Shown: positions 32,075 to 40,867, counted from the first letter of the stretch. The stretch: 64,000 bases of DNA from Actinosynnema sp. ALI-1.44 (GCF_001984155.1 NZ_MTQO01000044.1:186001-250000), one strand, 5' to 3'. Numbers and translations are program-made. The notes: generated by a model from the letters alone, not told the origin.

Positions 32075-33939
32075 CTGCCACTCCGGACCAGTGGGCTCCG
32101 GGATCGCTCACCACCGTGCTGCCGGGCGTGTACGTCGGCGAGGAGCAGCGGTTGCTGCCGGGCGCGCTGACGCGGCGGATCGTCCGGTTGACCGTGGACA
32201 GCAGGCTCGGCCTGCCGGACATGTTCGAGATCACCTTCTCCGTCGAACGCGGCGCGGGCCCGGTCACGGCCGAGTTCCCGATCGGCACACCCGTATCGAT
32301 CAGCGCCGCACCGCCGACGCGGCCGCAGTCGGCGGGATCGTTGATGTCCGGTGAGGTCACCGCACTCGAAGGGTGTTACGCCGCGACAGCGACGCTCACC
32401 GTGCGCGGGTACTCGGGCGACCACCGGCTGCAACGGGCCACTCGGTCACGCACCTTCCTGCAGATGACCGACGCCGACATCGCCCGCAAACTCGCCACGG
32501 AGGCCGGGCTGCCGATCGGCGTGGTCGACGAGACCTCGACGGTCCACGACCAGGTGGTGCAGTTCAACCAGACCGACTGGGACTTCCTCTCCGCCCGCGC
32601 CGCCGCGCTCGGCTTCGACGTCGGCATGGCGTACGGGAAGTTCCAGTTCCGGCAGGTGCCCGCCGCGGGCGCGGCGAGCGTCGAACTGGACTTCCCGGCC
32701 ACCCTGCGGACCTTCAGCCCCCGGGTCACGGCGGGCAACCTGTGCCCGGAGTACGAGGTCCGCGTGTGGGATCCGCTGACGGCCACCGTGTCCGACGAAC
32801 GCACCCCCGCAGCGACCGAATCGGTGCGGCTGCCAGACCCCGCACCGGCCGCGCTCGGTGCGCTGTTCAACAAAGCCGCGCCGGACCCCGGCGAACCGAA
32901 CCCGTTGGGTCCGCTGCCCTCGCAGCAGGCCCGGATCGCCTTCAACTCCCCGGCTGTGAGCGCGCAGGCGGCGGCGCAGGTGTCCGTGCGTGCCATGTCC
33001 GATCGCACCGCGGGCACGGTCGCCGAGGCGCACGGCGTGGCGCTCGGCGATCCGCGGCTCGCGGCAGGCGTGCTGATCGACGTCAGCGGGGTCGCGGCGG
33101 CGTTCGCCGGGCACTGGTTGCTGTGCCGTGTCCAGCACGTCTTCGACGAAGAGGGCTATCACACCCGGTTCGAGGCGGGAGGTCACCAGGACCGGTCGCT
33201 GCTCGGCCTCGCGACACGGGGAACCTCCAGATCCGCGGCGTTGACCGGGCTGGTGTGCGGGATCGTCACCAACCTCAGCGACTGGGACGAGAACGACGAG
33301 ACACACCACCGCGGCCGGGTGAAGGTCGCGCTTCCCTGGCTGTGCCCCACCTTCGAGACCGGGTGGGCACCGGTGGTGCACCCGGGAGCGGGCCAGGCCA
33401 CCGGAACGGCCTTCCTGCCCGAGATCGGCGACGAGGTCCTGCTGGGGTTCGAACTCGGCGACCCGAACCGGCCGTACATCCTCGGCGGTGTCGTCAACGA
33501 GCGCAGCACCTACACCCTCGGCGGGCCGTCGGTGCAGAAGATGGGCGAGGCGGCGGCCGTGGTACGACGCGGGATCGTCTCACCGTCCGGGTCGATGCTG
33601 GCCTTCCACGACGAGTCCACGCCCGGTCAGACCACGGGACCACCGCAGGCCGCGGAGATCACGCTGGCCACCCAGGGCGGTTCGCTCGGGCTCGTCTTCG
33701 ACGAGGTGGCCGGGACGGTGACCCTGCGCTGCGACCCGCGACCACCCGCCAGCAAGCAGGAACCCGGGAACCTGGTGATCGAGTGCGGCGCGGGCGGCAC
33801 GGTCGAGGTCCGCAGCGGTCCGGACGGGACGGTCACCGTGGACGGCGGCGGTGTGCTGAACCTGACGGCACAGCAAGCGGTCCGCATCCAGAGCGCGGGC
33901 GAGGTCGAGATCAAGGGACAGCTCATCAAGCTCAACTGA
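32071..33939 (+). CDS. VgrG-like CIS spike/hub protein
   Basis: This 622-aa spike protein has a gp27-like hub (about 1-360) with LTVDSRLGLPDMFEITF, VVQFNQTDWDFLSARAAALGFDV and FEAGGHQDRS. A gp5-type OB fold follows (LVCGIVTNLSDWDENDETHHRGRVKVALPWL, then FLPEIGDEVLLGFELGDPNRPYILGGVVN). The C terminus is a beta-helix of alternating hydrophobic strands (TVTVDGGGVLNLTAQQAVRI, then VEIKGQLIKLN). It would form the trimeric needle capped by the PAAR protein. ATG 32071 overlaps the preceding stop (ATGA). Confidence 0.95.
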   Translation: MTATPDQWAPGSLTTVLPGVYVGEEQRLLPGALTRRIVRLTVDSRLGLPDMFEITFSVERGAGPVTAEFPIGTPVSISAAPPTRPQSAGSLMSGEVTALEGCYAATATLTVRGYSGDHRLQRATRSRTFLQMTDADIARKLATEAGLPIGVVDETSTVHDQVVQFNQTDWDFLSARAAALGFDVGMAYGKFQFRQVPAAGAASVELDFPATLRTFSPRVTAGNLCPEYEVRVWDPLTATVSDERTPAATESVRLPDPAPAALGALFNKAAPDPGEPNPLGPLPSQQARIAFNSPAVSAQAAAQVSVRAMSDRTAGTVAEAHGVALGDPRLAAGVLIDVSGVAAAFAGHWLLCRVQHVFDEEGYHTRFEAGGHQDRSLLGLATRGTSRSAALTGLVCGIVTNLSDWDENDETHHRGRVKVALPWLCPTFETGWAPVVHPGAGQATGTAFLPEIGDEVLLGFELGDPNRPYILGGVVNERSTYTLGGPSVQKMGEAAAVVRRGIVSPSGSMLAFHDESTPGQTTGPPQAAEITLATQGGSLGLVFDEVAGTVTLRCDPRPPASKQEPGNLVIECGAGGTVEVRSGPDGTVTVDGGGVLNLTAQQAVRIQSAGEVEIKGQLIKLN

Positions 33940-33948
33940 GGAGCAACC

Positions 33949-34347
33949 ATGGCGCAGCCGACAGCGGCCATCAACTACCCGCTCGAAGTCACCGCGAGCG
34001 GCGACTTCGCCATGGCGGCCGGGTCCCGCCGGCTGGAGCAGTCGATCCGGCTCATCCTGGCGACCTACCCCGGCGAACGCCCGATGCGGCAGGACTTCGG
34101 CAGCAGGCTGCGCGACTTCGTCTTCGAACTGTGCACATCGGACAACGCGGCGGCGCTCGCCGGCGAGGTCCGGCGCGCGGTGGCGAAATGGGAACCGAGG
34201 GTGGAGTTGACGAAGGTGCGGGTGGTCCAGGACACGTCCGTGCCGGGCCTCGTCCACCTGGACGTCGAATACCGCGTCGTGGCAACGGATGAGGTGCGGG
34301 AGCTGACCGTTCCCTTCCACTTCAACCCCGACAGCGACGGGAGCTGA
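33949..34347 (+). CDS. gp25-like baseplate wedge protein
   Basis: This 132-aa protein has the T4 gp25/W-like pattern: an N-terminal strand INYPLEVTASGDFAMAAGSRRLEQSIRLILATYPGE, the EPR-type motif MRQDFGSRLRDFVFEL, and a strand pair VELTKVRVVQDTS/VHLDVEYRVV. It sits at the sheath-baseplate junction and starts sheath assembly. GAGGAGC precedes ATG 33949. The next gene starts 3 nt after its stop. Confidence 0.92.
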   Translation: MAQPTAAINYPLEVTASGDFAMAAGSRRLEQSIRLILATYPGERPMRQDFGSRLRDFVFELCTSDNAAALAGEVRRAVAKWEPRVELTKVRVVQDTSVPGLVHLDVEYRVVATDEVRELTVPFHFNPDSDGS

Positions 34348-34350
34348 CCG

Positions 34351-36279
34351 ATGGCGCTGCCAGCACCGAATCTCGACGACCGGCGCTACGAGGACCTCGT
34401 GGCCGACGCGGTGGCCATGGTGCGCCGCACCTGTCCGGAGTGGACCGACCAGAACCCGTCCGATCCCGGGATGACGCTGATCGAGACGTTCGCCTATCTG
34501 AGCTACCAGTTGATCTACCGGCTCAACCAGGTCCCCGACCGGGTCAGGCTGAAGTTCCTCGACCTGATCGGCCTGCGGCTGCACCCGCCCACCCCGGCGC
34601 AGGCAGGCGTCACGTTCTGGCTGTCCGCCCCGGCGAGCGCGACGCTGGTCGTGCCTGCCGGAACCGAGGCCGGGACGCTGCGCACGGACGCCGAACCCCC
34701 GGTGGTGTTCTCGACGGTGGCGGACCTGCGGATCATCCCGTGCGCGGTGCTGGCGCTGTTCAGCAGGTACGCGTCGACCGAACACACCACCCGGCACCCG
34801 CTGCCCTCAGTGCCGGTCGCGGTTTTCACCGACGAGCCCGTGCCCGGCGACACGCTGCTCGTCGGGCTCGACACCGCGGCACCCCGATGCGCTGTCCGGC
34901 TGGACGTCGACTGCGAGATCGCTGGCCTCGGCGTCGATCCGAGCCGCCCGCCCTTGGTCTGGGAAGCGCACACCGCCGACGGCTGGGTCCCGTGCGACGT
35001 CGGCACTGACGAGACCGGTGGGCTCAACCGGCCCGGCGCGGTCGTGCTGCACCTGCCACCGGACCACGCCGAAAGCGTGTTCGAGGAGGTCAGGGCAGGC
35101 TGGCTACGAGCCAGGGTGGTCTCGCCCGCACACGACACACCCGGGTACACCGCGTCGCCGATCCTGCGGGGACTGTCCGGGTGCACCACCGGCGCGACCG
35201 CCGACGTGGTGCACGCGGAACTGGTGGCGCAGGAGACGATCGGTACCGCCGACGGCACACCGGGCCAGGTCTTCGCCCTGCAGTCCGGACCGGTGCTCGG
35301 CGGACTGAGCGACCCGGTGGTCGAGACCAGTTCCGACACCGGGTGGGACCGCTGGCACCTGGTCGTCGACTTCGCCGCGAGCGGACCCGCCGACCGGCAC
35401 TTCATGCTTGACCCCGTCGCCGGTGAAATCCTCTTCGGACCGGCTGTGCGCCTGCCGGACGGCACCTTGAGCCAGTACGGCGCCGTCCCGCCACGCGACG
35501 CCGTGGTGCGGGTGCGTGGCTACGCGATCGGCGGCGGTGCACGGGGAAACGTAAGCGCGCGGACAGTCCGCACGCTCCGCACGTCGGTTCCGTTCGTGGC
35601 GGCCGTGGAGAACCGCCACTCGGCACAGGGTGGCACCGAAGGCGAGACCCTCGACGAGGCCGCGGACCGAGGTCCGCTGCTGCTGCGCACCCGCAACCGG
35701 GCGGTGACCGCGGAGGACTACGAGTTCATCGGCCGCAAGGCGGTGCCGGAGATCGCCCGGATCCGGTGTCTCACCGGCAGTTCCGGTGAAGCCCGGGTCC
35801 TGGTCGTGCCCGCGGCGGCGGATCCGGACGGCCGGATCAGGTTCGCGGACCTCGTACCGGACCCGCAACTGCTGGCCCGGCTCGCCGAACACCTCGACGA
35901 GGTACGCGTGATCGGCACACGGGTGGTCGTCGAACCACCGCGCTACCGCGGCATCACGGTGGTCGCCCGGCTGATCGCCAAACCACGGGCACCACTCGAC
36001 CGGGTCCGTGACGACGCCCTCGGCGCGCTGTACAACTACCTCAACCCGCTGTGCGGCGGGCCATCTGGCCACGGCTGGCCGTTCGGCCGGACAGTCCGGC
36101 CCGGCGACGTCTACCCGCTGCTGCAGGAGGTCCGCGGGGTGGCGTGCGTCGAGGACCTGCGGCTGTTCACCGCGAACCCCGTGACAGGGGAACGCGGCAA
36201 CGCCGAAGGGAGGATCGAGCTGTCCGCCAACAGCCTCGTGTTCTCGTTCGAGCACCAGGTCCGAGTCGAGGCCCGCTGA
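34351..36279 (+). CDS. baseplate J/gp6-like wedge protein (Pvc11 type)
   Basis: This 642-aa wedge protein has an N-terminal arm NLDDRRYEDLVADAVAMVRRTCPEWTDQNPSDPGMTLIETFAYLSYQLIYRLNQVPD. A jelly-roll middle region and a J-like C-terminal core follow (ENRHSAQGGTEGETLDEA, LLRTRNRAVTAEDYEFIGRKAVPEIARIRCL). It ends with YNYLNPLCGG, WPFGRTVRPGDVYPLLQEV. PVC and Streptomyces loci have two such wedge genes; I find only this one here, although its length could cover both roles. ATG 34351. Confidence 0.92.
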   Translation: MALPAPNLDDRRYEDLVADAVAMVRRTCPEWTDQNPSDPGMTLIETFAYLSYQLIYRLNQVPDRVRLKFLDLIGLRLHPPTPAQAGVTFWLSAPASATLVVPAGTEAGTLRTDAEPPVVFSTVADLRIIPCAVLALFSRYASTEHTTRHPLPSVPVAVFTDEPVPGDTLLVGLDTAAPRCAVRLDVDCEIAGLGVDPSRPPLVWEAHTADGWVPCDVGTDETGGLNRPGAVVLHLPPDHAESVFEEVRAGWLRARVVSPAHDTPGYTASPILRGLSGCTTGATADVVHAELVAQETIGTADGTPGQVFALQSGPVLGGLSDPVVETSSDTGWDRWHLVVDFAASGPADRHFMLDPVAGEILFGPAVRLPDGTLSQYGAVPPRDAVVRVRGYAIGGGARGNVSARTVRTLRTSVPFVAAVENRHSAQGGTEGETLDEAADRGPLLLRTRNRAVTAEDYEFIGRKAVPEIARIRCLTGSSGEARVLVVPAAADPDGRIRFADLVPDPQLLARLAEHLDEVRVIGTRVVVEPPRYRGITVVARLIAKPRAPLDRVRDDALGALYNYLNPLCGGPSGHGWPFGRTVRPGDVYPLLQEVRGVACVEDLRLFTANPVTGERGNAEGRIELSANSLVFSFEHQVRVEAR

Positions 36280-37979
36280 TGGTCGTCTGCGGCGACTGCG
36301 GGCAGCAGAACAGCGACGCCGACTCCTTCTGCGGCAGGTGCGGGCAGTTCCTCGAGTGGAACAGCGAGCGGGTCCCGGTGACCGTCGCACCGGAAGTCGT
36401 CGAAATCGCGGAAGTCGAGGCACAGCAGGCACAACCGGGCCTGCTCAGCCGGATGCGGCGGGCCGCCGTGGACATCGTGGCCGGTCCGCCGATCTGGGAG
36501 CCGGTCGCGCCGGGAGCGGGGCCAGGCGGGCCGCCCGGCCCACCTTCCCGGACGGCTCCTCCGTCGAGGGGCGCAGCGGCACCGCCCCCACCTCCTCCGC
36601 CCGGCAGGCTGGTGGCGCCGCCTCCCCCGCCACCACCGCGAGGCGGCCCCGCAGCGCCACCCCCGCCACCTCCACCGCGAGGCGGGTCAGCACCGCCTCC
36701 ACCGCCGCCGCCACCTCCGCCGCGAGGCGGACCAGAGGCGCCCGCGGCACCACCTTCGCCGGGCAAGTCAGCTGCACCGCCACCTCCACCGCCGCCAGGC
36801 AAGTCAGCGCCGCCACCCCCGCCTCCACCACGCACGCCATCGGCGCCACCTCCACCCGGCAGGACAACGGCGCCAGATGCCCCTGCTCCACCCGACCCGA
36901 CTCGGCTTGGCGAACTGCCACCCCAACCCACACCAACCCCGCCATCACCGCCGCGCCCCGCTCCCCCGATGCCCGATCAACGCATGCCTGCGCCGCCCGA
37001 TCGGCCTGCGAACAAAGCCGCGCCGATGGCGCTCCAGCCGCGTGCAGCGGAACCACCGGCCACCGAAAGACCGAACTCAGTCGTGCCGCCACCGCTGACA
37101 GCCGCGCTCGCTGTCCCCGTCACCTTGCCGGAACCGCCGCCGGAAGTCCTTCCCCAACCCGCGCAGCCGCCGTCCCCCAAGGTTCCCGTCGCGCCGCCCA
37201 GACATCGGCCCAAGCCCGGCGAGCTCGTGTGTGGGCAGTGCGGGACCGGCAACCTGGCGAGCCGGAAGTTCTGTTCCCGGTGTGGTGAGTCGCTGTCGTC
37301 CGCTGTTGTCGTGGGGACGCCGTGGTGGCGGCGGGTTTTCCGGCGCCGGGTCAAGGTGCTCGAGCTGGGCGGCAGGCCCTCGAAGCCCGGGGAGGGGCGC
37401 ACGAGCCGGGCGTTGCGGGGCACGTTCCGCAAGGTTCGGGTCATCCTCAGTGTGTCGCTGCTGGTGTTCGGTCTGCTCGCCGCGCTCTACCCACCGGTGC
37501 GGACGTTCGTGGTCAACGAGTTCCAGGCGCTCAAGACGAAGGTCAGTTCGCTCGCGGACGACGCGCTGTCGCCGATCCGGCCCGCCACCACCTCGGCGAC
37601 CGCCCAGACCGCGGGCCACCCTGTCCAGGCCGCGTTCGACACGTTCAAGAACACCTACTGGGCCGCGCCGTGGTCGCTCAACCAGCCGCCGGTCATCACC
37701 GTTCAGCTGGCTCAGCCCGTCGAGCTCCGCATGGCGATCGTCACGTCCGGTGCCGCGGGCGAGTACACCGCGCACGGCCGCCCGTCCTCGCTGAAGGTGT
37801 CCTACTCCAACGAGAAGTTCACCGTCGTGTCCCTGAAGGACTCTCCGCAGCCGCAACAGGTCGAGCTCGCCGACGGGCTGGGCGCGACCAGTCTGCAGAT
37901 CTCGGTGCTCGCGGTCTACGGCACGCAGCCCGTGGCCGACGTGGCGATCACCGAGATCGAGTTGTTCGGGCTCGCGTGA
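36279..37979 (+). CDS. CIS-locus zinc-ribbon / polyproline / membrane / discoidin-like protein
   Basis: This 566-aa protein has five segments. First is an N-terminal zinc ribbon (CGDCGQQN then CGRCG). Second is a polyproline region of about 230 residues with PPPPPP-RGG repeats. Third is another zinc ribbon (CGQCGTGN, CSRCG), and fourth one membrane helix (VILSVSLLVFGLLAALYPPV). Fifth is a C-terminal beta-sandwich that looks like an F5/8 discoidin or NADase-type glycan-binding domain (HPVQAAFDTFKNTYWAAPW, VELRMAIVTSGAAGEYTAHGRPSSLKVSYS, VADVAITEIELFG). ATG 36279 overlaps the wedge stop. The membrane plus outside glycan-binding design recalls the membrane protein CisA reported for Streptomyces CIS. 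A role in docking particles to the membrane is inferred. Confidence 0.85.
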   Translation: MVVCGDCGQQNSDADSFCGRCGQFLEWNSERVPVTVAPEVVEIAEVEAQQAQPGLLSRMRRAAVDIVAGPPIWEPVAPGAGPGGPPGPPSRTAPPSRGAAAPPPPPPPGRLVAPPPPPPPRGGPAAPPPPPPPRGGSAPPPPPPPPPPRGGPEAPAAPPSPGKSAAPPPPPPPGKSAPPPPPPPRTPSAPPPPGRTTAPDAPAPPDPTRLGELPPQPTPTPPSPPRPAPPMPDQRMPAPPDRPANKAAPMALQPRAAEPPATERPNSVVPPPLTAALAVPVTLPEPPPEVLPQPAQPPSPKVPVAPPRHRPKPGELVCGQCGTGNLASRKFCSRCGESLSSAVVVGTPWWRRVFRRRVKVLELGGRPSKPGEGRTSRALRGTFRKVRVILSVSLLVFGLLAALYPPVRTFVVNEFQALKTKVSSLADDALSPIRPATTSATAQTAGHPVQAAFDTFKNTYWAAPWSLNQPPVITVQLAQPVELRMAIVTSGAAGEYTAHGRPSSLKVSYSNEKFTVVSLKDSPQPQQVELADGLGATSLQISVLAVYGTQPVADVAITEIELFGLA

Positions 37980-37989
37980 GGGGAGATCC

Positions 37990-38514
37990 GTGTACGACAC
38001 GCCCGCGGTGGGGACGCCGTACCCGATCGGCGAGTTGTTGCCCGCCGTGCTGCAGGAGGACGACCTGGCGATGCGGCTGACCGCGGGCCTCGACCGGGTG
38101 ATCGCACCGGCCATCGCCGCGCTCGACTGCCTGGACGCCTACCTTGACCCACGGCTCGCGCCGGTGGACTTCCTGCACTGGCTGGCTGAGTGGGTGGGGG
38201 CTGCCGTCGACGAGCACTGGCCGGTCGAGCGTCGCCGTGCGGCCGTGTCACAAGCGGTCTCGTTGCACACCGCGCGGGGTACTGTCGCCGGGTTGCGCAC
38301 GCACCTTGAAATGCTGACCGGGACACGCGTCGAGATCGTCGAGAGCGGCGGCGTCACGTGGTCGCAGTCGCCGGACACAGCTGTCGACATGGGACCGGCG
38401 AACCTTGTCGTGTTCGTCGACGCCGACAGCACCGTGGGTCACGGCGAACTCGACGAGATCGTGGCGGCGGCCAAACCGGCGGGCGTCGCGCACCGGGTGG
38501 AACTGCGCGATTAG
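37990..38514 (+). CDS. tail protein I (gpI/TIGR02242-like)
   Basis: This 174-aa protein resembles phage P2 gpI and the CIS Pvc-locus equivalents: AMRLTAGLDRVIAPAIAALDCLDAYLDPRLAPVDFLHWLAEWVG, then RRRAAVSQAVSLHTARGTVAGLRTHLEMLTG and a C-terminal AAKPAGVAHRVEL. It belongs to the outer baseplate. GTG 37990 follows GGGGAGA. No tail-fibre gene follows, as expected for a cytoplasmic (non-exported) CIS. Confidence 0.9.
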   Translation: MYDTPAVGTPYPIGELLPAVLQEDDLAMRLTAGLDRVIAPAIAALDCLDAYLDPRLAPVDFLHWLAEWVGAAVDEHWPVERRRAAVSQAVSLHTARGTVAGLRTHLEMLTGTRVEIVESGGVTWSQSPDTAVDMGPANLVVFVDADSTVGHGELDEIVAAAKPAGVAHRVELRD

Positions 38515-38590
38515 GCCACGCCCGTCGTGCGCGGTTTCCTATCCACGCTGCCCTCCCCCGCCATGGGCCGCTCGGTGGACAGTGGTCGGC

Positions 38591-39871
38591 ATGACCGTGC
38601 TGGTGACACTGGACGACACACCGACCACCGTGACGCCCGGAGTCGTGGCCAATCGTGCGCTGGTCGTCCACAACACCGGCACCCTGGTCGCCCAGTACAC
38701 CTTGGAAGTGCTGGGCGACGGCAAGAACTGGATCAGCGTCACGCCGCCGTCGGTCAACCTCCTGCCGGGCGGTCAGGCCACCGCGCAGGTGAAGCTGGCG
38801 CCGCCGCGGTCATGGGAGGTCAGCGCCGGTCCGGTGCCGTTCGCCGTGCGGGTCCGTGACCGGGACACCGACCTGTCCGTTGTGGAAGAGGGAACGATCG
38901 AGGTCGAGCCGTTCGTCGAACTGGTGGCCGAACTCGTGCCAACCCAGCGCCGGGCCCGCAGGCACGGCCGGTACCGGCTCGCGGTGGACAACTCCGGCAA
39001 CACCACGACCGTCGTGGCCGTGCACGCCGCCGACCCGGATGACGCGCTGGAGCTGACAGCACGTCCCGACGTCGTCCGGACCACGCCAGGGACCACCACC
39101 ATCGTCGGCATCGACGCGGCACCACGGCGGCGCTTCCTGCGGGGTGCGACCAAAACACTGCCGTTCCAAGTGCTGCTGACCACCGACACCGAGGAACCGA
39201 TCAGCACGGACGGCGTGTTCCTTCAGGACCAACTGATGCCCGCGTCGCTGCTGAAGGCGGCCGCACTGCTGGTGGTGGCCGTGGGTGCGCTGATCGCGTG
39301 CTGGTATCTCCTGCTCAAACCGAAAGTGTCCTCAGTGGCGACCGACCAGGTCCTGCCCCAGGCACAGACGCAACAAAGCCAGCCGAGCACGACGACCACG
39401 CCCGCGCCGTCCACCGCCGGTCAGCCGACCGGCAACCCACCGCCTCCTCCTGCTGCGAAACAACAACAGTCCACCACGCAGACCACGGTGTCGACGACAA
39501 CGAGCGCACCGTCCACAACCACCACTACCACGCCCGCACCACTCCGGTTCCGGATACCCACGTCGACCGGTTCGGGCAAGGAAGCTTCCTTCTCCTTCGC
39601 CGGGCCGCCGGGCAGCAGGCTCGACCTCGGGGACATGATCCTGCAGAACCCGATGGGCGACAGCGGGCTGCTGCGGATCTCGATCGGCGACGATGTCGTA
39701 CTCGAGACCGAACTGTCCACATTTCGTGATCGCGAGGTGCACTACACCTATCCGCTGCGCGTCGAGGACGGCGTGCCGGTCGTGGTCACGATAGGCTGCC
39801 GGACACCAGGCACGGGTGCCACGGGATGCACACCGGCTGTGTCGTTCTCCGGCCAACGCACGAACGGGTGA
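38591..39871 (+). CDS. CIS-locus membrane protein with two Ig-like domains and Thr/Pro linker
   Basis: This 426-aa protein has two N-terminal beta-sandwich domains in the cytoplasm-facing half (LVTLDDTPTTVTPGVVANRALVVHNTGTLVAQYTLEVLGD, and HGRYRLAVDNSGNTTTVVAVHAADPDDALELTARP, with PFQVLL). One membrane helix follows (LLKAAALLVVAVGALIACWYLLLKP), then a Ser/Thr/Pro/Gln linker and a C-terminal beta domain with two Cys (IGCRTPGTGATGCTP). The layout parallels the membrane protein at 36279, so the locus encodes two membrane-spanning proteins with outside domains. ATG 38591, 76 nt after the gpI stop. No family certain for the C-terminal domain. Confidence 0.82.
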   Translation: MTVLVTLDDTPTTVTPGVVANRALVVHNTGTLVAQYTLEVLGDGKNWISVTPPSVNLLPGGQATAQVKLAPPRSWEVSAGPVPFAVRVRDRDTDLSVVEEGTIEVEPFVELVAELVPTQRRARRHGRYRLAVDNSGNTTTVVAVHAADPDDALELTARPDVVRTTPGTTTIVGIDAAPRRRFLRGATKTLPFQVLLTTDTEEPISTDGVFLQDQLMPASLLKAAALLVVAVGALIACWYLLLKPKVSSVATDQVLPQAQTQQSQPSTTTTPAPSTAGQPTGNPPPPPAAKQQQSTTQTTVSTTTSAPSTTTTTTPAPLRFRIPTSTGSGKEASFSFAGPPGSRLDLGDMILQNPMGDSGLLRISIGDDVVLETELSTFRDREVHYTYPLRVEDGVPVVVTIGCRTPGTGATGCTPAVSFSGQRTNG

Positions 39872-39968
39872 CCCTTAACTCTTCCGTGTGGCCCAAGGGA
39901 CTTTCCCCAGTGTGCGAAGCGGCGCCGCCCCGGCAGTCTGCTCCTATCCCCCACCACGAGGAGCGACC

Positions 39969-40595
39969 GTGACCACACGTGTTCCTGTCTACGCGCACGC
40001 CGCCGATCTGCTCACCCGGGCGGGACTGGAAGGCCATCTGCGGTTCCAGCCCGAACTGCGGCTGGTCACCGAGGACGAACTGGACGAGGGCGTCGTGGGC
40101 ATCGTCGCGGCGGAAGCGGTCGACGACGCGACCACCGTGCTGCTCAACGACATCCACGGGCGCGGGTGTGAACGGATCGTGCTCGTGATCGGGACCGTGG
40201 ACGACGCCGGTCTGCTGGCGGCGGTCGAGGCCGGTGTCCGCGGGTTCATCGGACGGGCCGAGGCCACCCCTGCGCGGTTGGCGGAGCTCGCGGCGAAGGT
40301 CGCGTCCGGTGAGGCGACACTGCCACCGGACCTGCTGACGCGACTGCTCAAACAGGTCTCACATCTGCAGAAGGGGGTGACCGCCGTCAGTCGCGTGCCG
40401 TTGACCGGTCTGTCGGCCCGTGAGGTCAAGGTGCTGCGTCTTGTCGCGGATGGACTGGACACCGACGAGATCGCCCACGACCTGAGCTATTCGTCGCGCA
40501 CGGTCAAGAACATCCTGTACGCCGTCACCAACCGGTACCACCTCAGAAACCGCTCACATGCCGTGGCGTACGCACTGCGGCACGACCTGATCTGA
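39969..40595 (+). CDS. LuxR/NarL-type regulator with degenerate receiver
   Basis: This 208-aa protein has a C-terminal LuxR HTH (LTGLSAREVKVLRLVADGLDTDEIAHDLSYSSRTVKNILYAV) and an N-terminal receiver-like alpha/beta domain. The receiver lacks the acidic pocket and the phosphorylated Asp: the strand that should carry it reads GIVAAEAVDDA, while the end of the domain keeps AAVEAGVRGFIGRAEAT. So it is probably not a conventional phospho-regulator. It starts at GTG 39969 behind CGAGGAG, 97 nt after the CIS operon, and is the likely CIS regulator. Similar LuxR genes adjoin Streptomyces CIS loci. Confidence 0.88.
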   Translation: MTTRVPVYAHAADLLTRAGLEGHLRFQPELRLVTEDELDEGVVGIVAAEAVDDATTVLLNDIHGRGCERIVLVIGTVDDAGLLAAVEAGVRGFIGRAEATPARLAELAAKVASGEATLPPDLLTRLLKQVSHLQKGVTAVSRVPLTGLSAREVKVLRLVADGLDTDEIAHDLSYSSRTVKNILYAVTNRYHLRNRSHAVAYALRHDLI

Positions 40596-40621
40596 GCAGG
40601 CGTCGGACGCGCGTTCGTCTC

Positions 40622-40782
40622 AGCGCGTGTTTCCTCTGTCCGATCGCGATAGCCGGGCCGGATGCGGTCCCTGACGCCACCGCCGAAAAGCCAAAAGACA
40701 ACCAGTATTCCGGCCTTCGGCGGCGACGCCAGGAACCACCCCGATCCCGCCTCTCATCGACCAGACAGAGGAAACACGCGCT
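40622..40782. repeat. 161-bp palindromic element (MITE-like or long hairpin)
   Basis: The ends are a perfect 19-bp inverted repeat: AGCGCGTGTTTCCTCTGTC at 40622-40640 and its complement at 40764-40782. The arms stay similar inward (for example CCTGACGCCACCGCCGAA against CCTGGCGTCGCCGCCGAA), so nearly the whole element can fold on itself around a central segment near 40696-40710. No gene is inside and no clear target duplication flanks it. It separates the two regulator genes. Confidence 0.75.
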
Positions 40783-40867
40783 AGGCTGGACGACTGGGCT
40801 GTCGGCGGACCCGTGGGTTGTCGTCGTCGTGCCCAGTGCGCGGTGACGATGGAGGGCGGGGTCGGCG

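Noticed and set aside
36338-37288. A 316-codon + strand frame and long - strand frames through the polyproline gene
   Set aside because: These are shadows of the proline-codon repeats; only the 36279-37979 frame has domains and a coupled start.
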